Shown piece after piece: positions 52,148 to 55,896 of a stretch of DNA of 55,896 nucleotides. The position numbers and the translations under genes are program-made. The notes under the pieces were generated by a model, which searched no databases, was not told where the DNA came from, and saw only the letters and a program-made list of their open reading frames with translations. The first letter of the stretch is position 1. The number at the start of each line of letters is the position of its first letter. Source of the DNA: Candidatus Acetatifactor stercoripullorum (GTDB lineage Bacteria; Bacillota; Clostridia; Lachnospirales; Lachnospiraceae); assembly GCA_019114005.1 (NCBI GenBank), contig DXGH01000065.1:1-55896 (forward strand). Direction: 5' to 3'.

Positions 52148-52742
52148 GTTTTTCTCCATCCTTCCACACAAGGTTATACCTGGTTACCCCATTGGAAGCA
52201 GTTTTGCTATTGTATAATTCACAGCCCATATGTTGATACATCTCTGCATAATCCTTCATATCCGTATCGAACAAAATCGGAACCTGTTTCTCATGTGACA
52301 TCTGCTTTGCAAAGTCTACCAATTCTCTTGCATAACCCTTACCTTGATTATCTTTGGATACACATACCATTAATATTGCTAGATGAGATTGACCTATATA
52401 TCTGCTGTTTCCGTCCTTTATTTGTTTGACATGACCCATATACTTTTTCATAATCGGAAGCGGAATTGTAAATAGTAAGCGCCACAACATCTTCAGTTTC
52501 GGCAGTATAGCCTGCTTCTCACTGTATTCCAGTCCAATAAAAGCTGAACCATTGCTATTTTGATAAAGTGCTTTGGATTCGTATACATAATCCACATAGA
52601 TATCCATGTATTTAATCACTAAGTCTTTCCGTTCCTCTACTGTACCGAACTCATGAAATAACTCATTGGTTATAAAAGCTTCGCCAACTATTCTTTTAAT
52701 TCGTACAAGTTCCTTTTGAGGAATATTTTCTACCAGTTTCAT
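52137..52742 (-). CDS. GNAT family N-acetyltransferase
   Basis: The 201-aa protein has the acetyl-CoA pyrophosphate-binding motif VSKDNQGKGYARELVDFAKQM and the C-terminal QHMGCELYNSK. It is related to the next protein upstream (52746-53363) and likely arose by tandem duplication. The acceptor is unknown. It begins just after its paralogue's stop with GAGAGG inside that gene as RBS, and its end overlaps the broken hydrolase start by 11 bp. Confidence 0.85.
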   Translation of the reverse strand: MKLVENIPQKELVRIKRIVGEAFITNELFHEFGTVEERKDLVIKYMDIYVDYVYESKALYQNSNGSAFIGLEYSEKQAILPKLKMLWRLLFTIPLPIMKKYMGHVKQIKDGNSRYIGQSHLAILMVCVSKDNQGKGYARELVDFAKQMSHEKQVPILFDTDMKDYAEMYQHMGCELYNSKTASNGVTRYNLVWKDGEKHET

Positions 52743-52745
52743 TTT

Positions 52746-53363
52746 TTAACCTCTCATCAAGTCATACAGATAACAATCTTCTGCCACCTTGCGAGTTGCC
52801 ACATGCTCCATTCCCAAATGACAATATTTATCCAGCTTATTCTTGGCATCAGTATCCAGAATGCAAGGCACACCGTATGTATCAGCCTTCTCATAAGCAA
52901 ATTCCATCAGCTGTCGCATATAGCCCTGTCTTTGGTATTCCTTTCGTACTACCAGCATTACTACCTGAAGATAGTTCTTCTTTTCTTTTTTCAGCTTATC
53001 ATCCAGTGCAACCCCGCCCTTTTTTATCGTATTCAAAAATTCCAGACTCTTTTTGAAACCGCCAAGTGCTTTGATCATATCTTTGAACATTTGAATTGCT
53101 GCACCCACTTTTATTTTCTCCCATTTAGAGCCCATCAGCATAATGTAGCCTTCGCCTCTTTTACTGGTAGCATACAGGGTTCCGCTTTTCATTCCAGCCA
53201 CCACAAACACTTTCATGTACTGTGTCATCATTTCTCTATCTGTTATGTACTTTGCAATTCCCTTCTCCTTCTCGCCATAATCATGATCATAAAAGGAATC
53301 ACCGATTGCTCTTGCGATCTCATCTATTTGTTCTGTTGATAAACTCTTTACTTGAACTGCCAT
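52746..53363 (-). CDS. GNAT family N-acetyltransferase
   Basis: The 205-aa protein has VVRKEYQRQGYMRQLMEFAYEKADTYGVPCILDTDAKNKLDKYCHLGMEHVATRKVAEDCYLYDLM, the GNAT core with Q-R-Q-G-Y as CoA-binding loop. It is of the same type as the protein at 52137-52742. GGAGAAG precedes ATG 53363. The duplicated pair suggests modification of a toxic amine or a biosynthetic step, but no substrate can be named. Confidence 0.85.
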   Translation of the reverse strand: MAVQVKSLSTEQIDEIARAIGDSFYDHDYGEKEKGIAKYITDREMMTQYMKVFVVAGMKSGTLYATSKRGEGYIMLMGSKWEKIKVGAAIQMFKDMIKALGGFKKSLEFLNTIKKGGVALDDKLKKEKKNYLQVVMLVVRKEYQRQGYMRQLMEFAYEKADTYGVPCILDTDAKNKLDKYCHLGMEHVATRKVAEDCYLYDLMRG

Positions 53364-53404
53364 GTTACTTCTCCACTTCGTACTCTACTACTCTACACCT
53401 GTTA

Positions 53405-54061
53405 TTATCCCAAGATGTTCACTACGCTAACCACGCACATCAGCACTACACCTACATTGCTCATAATAATAGCTGGCATATCATAGAATACATCCTTATT
53501 CACTGCCCGCAAAATCCAGCCAATTATAGTGGTTACAATCGGATTCATCAGCACCATCCACTTCGGCACATCTAAAAATCCATTAAAAATAGCTATAATC
53601 ATACAAGTTGTTGGAACAAATGCCAGTATCAAGTAAAGCAAAAAGAATGGTATTTTAATTGCAGCATACAGTCCTTCCAGAACATCATCTGCCAGTTCAA
53701 ACTGATTCGTTTTCATAATACGCTTATAAATGATTGGCTGTACACTTAAAAATGTATGTATAAAGAAGCCACCCATAGTTCCTACAAATGCGGCTATTTT
53801 TAATACAAACGCTAATGTGGAATTTGCAGCTTCTATTTGATTGGCTAATGAAATGTAACCAAGACCGCCTAAAGGTCAGCCCACCAGTCCGCAAATCACC
53901 GATGCCCTAAATCTCCATTCACTCATATTAAGCCAGTTACTGTCTATATTTTTTGAAGTTCCAAGTTTTTGATTGCCTTTGCCCTTTAAGTCCAAAAGCA
54001 TATCTCCAATTCCGGCAATAACCCCACCGCAAATTCCTAAAATTGCAAATATCAAATTCAT
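53405..54061 (-). pseudogene. Five-helix membrane protein interrupted by one in-frame TGA
   Basis: The frame starts MNLIFAILGICGGVIAGIGDMLLDLKGKGN (ATG 54061, AAGGAG upstream) and hits TGA at codon 62 (53878-53876, after CGLVG). It continues in frame PLGGLGYISLANQIEAANSTLAFVLK through to NILG, 218 codons in all. The GDMLLDLKG motif with the later FFIHTFLSVQP recalls a widespread Firmicutes membrane family (DUF6796-like, from memory). The TGA lies in a W-or-other position between small residues. It is the first gene of the island operon. Confidence 0.75.
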
Positions 54062-54283
54062 TATCTTACTACTCCTTAATTACTTTCATCGTTTTTATAC
54101 ATTATGTCTAGTTAGTTAAAACTAATTCAAATTATACTGCTGTTCTATATTTTTGTAAAGAAATGAATAATCCGGGTTCCGTGTCCCTGCCTGCCGGACT
54201 TGCGGTGTTACCGCACGAGAATATTCAAATAATGATAATAATTACTAAGAATATCCTTTTTATTTTCTTCAAAATATTCATCG
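54062..54283. other. Upstream region of the island operon
   Basis: No gene is seen. The stretch holds the operator-like repeat at 54112-54125, several AT-rich -10-like hexamers, and a small GC-rich islet with the hairpin TGCGGT-gtt-ACCGCA (about 54203-54217). The islet stands out from its AT-rich surroundings and may be a leftover of another sequence. Confidence 0.4.
54112..54125 (-). promoter_or_regulatory. DtxR-style inverted repeat before the island operon
   Basis: TTAGTTAAAACTAA has TTAGT/ACTAA arms around 4 bp, the same 5-4-5 architecture as the TTAGC-N4-GCTAA at 49332-49345 before feoA. It lies about 50 bp upstream of the 54061 start codon. It may bind the same regulator; the regulator itself is not encoded in the island. 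Confidence 0.5.
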
Positions 54284-54455
54284 CTAAAAGCCATTATATT
54301 TTTTTAATTCATAATCAGTCTCATTATTAATCTCCACTACAATCTTATCCCCGTTATAAACTTCTTCATAATTATCATCTGGCCTACGGAAAGCCAAAGT
54401 ATAATAACCTACTTCTCCAATTTTTATCCTTTCCTCTTCTTCTCTTTCTCTCTCT
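54284..54455 (-). pseudogene. Coding remnant, unknown
   Basis: A minus frame reads ...KIGEVGYYTLAFRRPDDNYEEVYNGDKIVVEINNETDYELKKYNGF then stop at 54284-54286. It has coding-like composition but no start or RBS, and follows the broken DUF2971 gene in another frame. It could be that gene's displaced C-terminus or the end of an unrelated gene. Confidence 0.35.
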
Positions 54456-55093
54456 TTAGAAAAAATCTGAAAAAAGGTTGTAACAACTATTCCTTTTTTC
54501 TAGTCTGATTTCAAATCTTACCTCTTTCAAGGATGATTTATTAATTTTGCAGAAATACGTATCGTCACTAAACACGCAGCCAAAAGGTAATTTAGCAAAT
54601 AACCTTATTTCATGTTCATACTTCCAAATTTTTGATTTTGTAAATATCGGCCACTCCGTATTATATTCATCCGCAGCTTTTCCCAATGAAATTTTTAAAA
54701 ACTCCTTATTTTCTCTATAATTAATTTTCTCCAGTAAAAGTATCTCTTTTATAATCTATTTCATATACTAAATACACACCTCTATGTTGGTTTGAGTAAA
54801 AAGAGAGTCTTTTTGTCTGCTCTCCTTTTTGTTATCTGTTCTTCCTTTACTAATTACCTTGCTTCTCTTTCTAATATTTTTTTCGCATCGTCTTTATCCT
54901 ATTCTGATTCAAATCGAATAGAAAAATAACCATCAAATAGATCATTAAACACTTCTGGACTCGATAAATATATTCTGGAATATATCAACATTTTTTATCG
55001 CTCTGAAATCATCGCTCCTCTATATTCTTTGCAACTCTCTTTTTTCGAGCAAATAGTATCGTCTAGTACTCGCATATATTTATATAATTTCAA
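54456..55093 (-). pseudogene. DUF2971 family protein, multiply broken
   Basis: A perfect GGAGGTGA (55107-55100) precedes TTG 55093, giving KLYKYMRVLDDTICSK, the usual DUF2971 start. Pieces in shifting frames follow: MLIYSRIYLSSPEVFNDLFDGYFSIRFESE, DKDDAKKILEREAR, SNQHRGVYLVYEIDYKRDTFTGEN and EFLKISLGKAADEYNTEWPIFTKSKIWKYEHEIRLFAKLPFG. In order they cover a DUF2971 protein, with its W-x-x-E-x-E-x-R signature, but stops and frameshifts break it at least three times. DUF2971 genes are common in defence-like and mobile regions. Confidence 0.7.
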
Positions 55094-55320
55094 AAAACTT
55101 CACCTCCAAATTATTTTCTCGTTAAAAACGTAAATGTGGGAAAATAATTCTAAAATATTAGTCTAATCTTTTCTCAATAAAAATTATTCTGCAAAAAGTC
55201 ACAAAATCATTTTCTACACTTGGTATCATCCTGTCCGTTTAGTCCTGTTCTGTCCACAAAATCTGGACGAAACAGCACGAAAAAACATCAGATATCCCTC
55301 ACTTTCCGTCCCTCAGTACA
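55094..55320. other. Right end of the island with TGTCC repeats
   Basis: No gene is present. AATTATTTTC (55109-55118) and GAAAATAATT (55140-55149) form a perfect 10-bp inverted repeat just upstream of the DUF2971 RBS. CTGTCC (55231), CTGTTCTGTCC (55245-55255) and TGGAC (55264-55268) form clustered direct and inverted repeats within 40 bp, near the junction with uvrB. They resemble recombinase arm sites and echo the TGGAC/GTCCA repeats at 43325-43399. Confidence 0.4.
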
Positions 55321-55593
55321 TTAAGAGACGAAATACTCCACGGCATTGTTCGGAAAAAACTCCTTAAACTCACCGTAGAGCTGTCCGGCCAGCGTCTTGT
55401 TATGGGCGATGATCAGGGTCGGCTTGTTCAGGGCCTGAATGATATTGGCCATGGTAAAGGTCTTGCCCGAGCCTGTGACACCCAGCAGCGTTTCAAATTG
55501 ATTGCCTTCTTTAAAGCCCCTGACCAGCGCCTCGATTGCCTGGGGCTGGTCGCCGGTGGGGGCGTATGGGGATACTAATTCAAAATAATCCAT
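55321..55593 (-). pseudogene. uvrB: Displaced native 5' end of uvrB
   Basis: 90 codons start [23 protein letters not shown], contain the Walker [15 protein letters not shown], and end NNAVEYFVS followed at once by TAA. It aligns with residues 1-89 of the UvrB at 41174-43162 but differs at about a fifth of positions, so it is not a recent copy. Its codons (CTG, GCC, ACC, AAG) match the host and the rest of uvrB. AAAGGA precedes its ATG. I infer it is the original uvrB start, cut off by island insertion. It could still make a short non-functional peptide. Confidence 0.88.
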
Positions 55594-55707
55594 GATTTAT
55601 CCTTTCTCTTCTTCGTGACGGATTTTCTTCGCATAATCATCTGTTTCTGTACGAAATTCTGTTTCATCTGCCGCATCGGGGAAAGCTTTTTCAGCATTCT
55701 GGAATGC

Positions 55708-55896
55708 CTAATCCACCTTATTCTGGTGCCTGATATCTTCTCTCACCCGCATCAAAACTTCCCCCAACAAATTTTGCCCTCTCCATCTATCTATGCAATA
55801 CCTATTCTCATCTTTCATAGAAAGACCAATTCCCCAGATCCGATCTTTTACAGCGCATTCCGCAATTATTTCTTCGCCTGTTTTCTCCAGATTTTC
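55708..55896 (-). CDS. NADAR family protein, C-terminal part (runs off window)
   Basis: The last 62 residues, entering at the window edge, read IIAECAVKDRIWGIGLSMKDENRY...RWRGQNLLGEVLMRVRED. This is the conserved C-terminal region of YbiA/NADAR proteins, which handle riboflavin intermediates or ADP-ribose-type groups. It ends with TAG at 55708-55710. Interestingly the same frame stays open for 36 more codons (AFQNAEKAFPDAADETEFR...) up to the uvrB fragment, so the TAG may be a recent nonsense change. It is presumably the native gene preceding uvrB. Confidence 0.8.
   Translation of the reverse strand, partial: ENLEKTGEEIIAECAVKDRIWGIGLSMKDENRYCIDRWRGQNLLGEVLMRVREDIRHQNKVD

Larger units (their letters stand above)
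42899..55323. mobile_element. Putative genomic island inserted in uvrB (5'-end-replacing, CIME-like)
   Basis: The left boundary is the codon-use switch in uvrB near Val88/Ser89; the right boundary is where the second uvrB 5' fragment stops matching after its Val-Ser codons. The interval is AT-rich, carries accessory genes all on one strand, and includes several broken genes. Its left end holds a complete alternative uvrB 5' end with promoter, so insertion kept uvrB intact, as SXT does in prfC. No recombinase gene is visible, so it may be a remnant or a cis-mobilised element. The two junctions share only a short, imperfect TATTT-n-GT-n-TC stretch. Confidence 0.7.

Noticed and set aside
51236..54061. 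UGA decoded as Trp in the island
   Set aside because: TGG is used normally in intact island genes and other genes there show frameshifts, so simple decay explains the two TGA codons better.
1..55896. CRISPR array or tRNA/rRNA genes
   Set aside because: No regularly spaced direct repeats or recognisable RNA gene sequences were seen by eye; a dedicated scan could still find a tRNA.

Overview
This 55.9 kb window looks like chromosome from a motile member of the Clostridia, most likely Lachnospiraceae. The evidence is the FlgF/FlgG-type rod proteins beside an MreB/Mbl gene (the order mbl-flhO-flhP known from Bacillus), a YvyF/ComF pair, the cdaA-cdaR-glmM operon, a free-standing Spo0A DNA-binding domain, and moderately GC-rich codon use. 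Nearly all genes lie on the minus strand; only two (22489-24224) are on the plus strand. No rRNA, tRNA or CRISPR array was recognised.

Layout in plus-strand coordinates. (1) 1-1110: the start of an IS1182-type transposase running off the window, then a Phd/Doc toxin-antitoxin pair with its own promoter and terminator. (2) 1385-5241: a large surface lipoprotein and an exported SH3/glucosaminidase wall hydrolase. (3) 5351-20727: a long exopolysaccharide or capsule operon read right to left. It holds two membrane proteins, a GT2, a long phosphoglycosyltransferase, a Wzz-type chain-length protein, a GT2, an EpsG-type polymerase, two GT4s, a GT2, a CapD-type dehydratase, a short phosphoglycosyltransferase, an NAD epimerase and a GT2. 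No flippase or tyrosine kinase is visible. (4) 20922-24224: an orphan Spo0A effector domain with 0A-box-like sites in its promoter, a GtrB-type glycosyltransferase, and a divergent YuiD and YerB-like pair. (5) 24315-31907: leuA, HPr, glmM, cdaR, cdaA, two membrane proteins and yvyF. (6) 31967-43162: comF, recD2, flagellar rod genes, mbl, uvrA and uvrB.

The most striking region is 42899-55323. The first ~88 codons of the intact uvrB are AT-rich and unlike the rest of the gene. About 12.4 kb upstream, at 55321-55593, a second uvrB 5' end with host-like codons breaks off at exactly the same codon. The simplest reading is that a foreign island integrated inside uvrB, donated its own promoter and 5' end to restore the gene, and left the displaced native 5' end at its far side. 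This is the arrangement SXT makes in prfC. No integrase gene is visible in the island.

The island is an AT-rich, one-directional cluster. It carries feoA-feoB-feoC, three SAM methyltransferases, three alpha/beta hydrolases, two GNAT acetyltransferases and small membrane proteins. Two TTAG-N6-CTAA inverted repeats of a DtxR-operator style precede its two likely transcription starts, so it may be an iron-responsive system. Several of its genes are damaged (frameshifts, single in-frame TGA codons, a lost catalytic His), so the island appears to be decaying. An SOS-like box lies upstream of the donated uvrB start.
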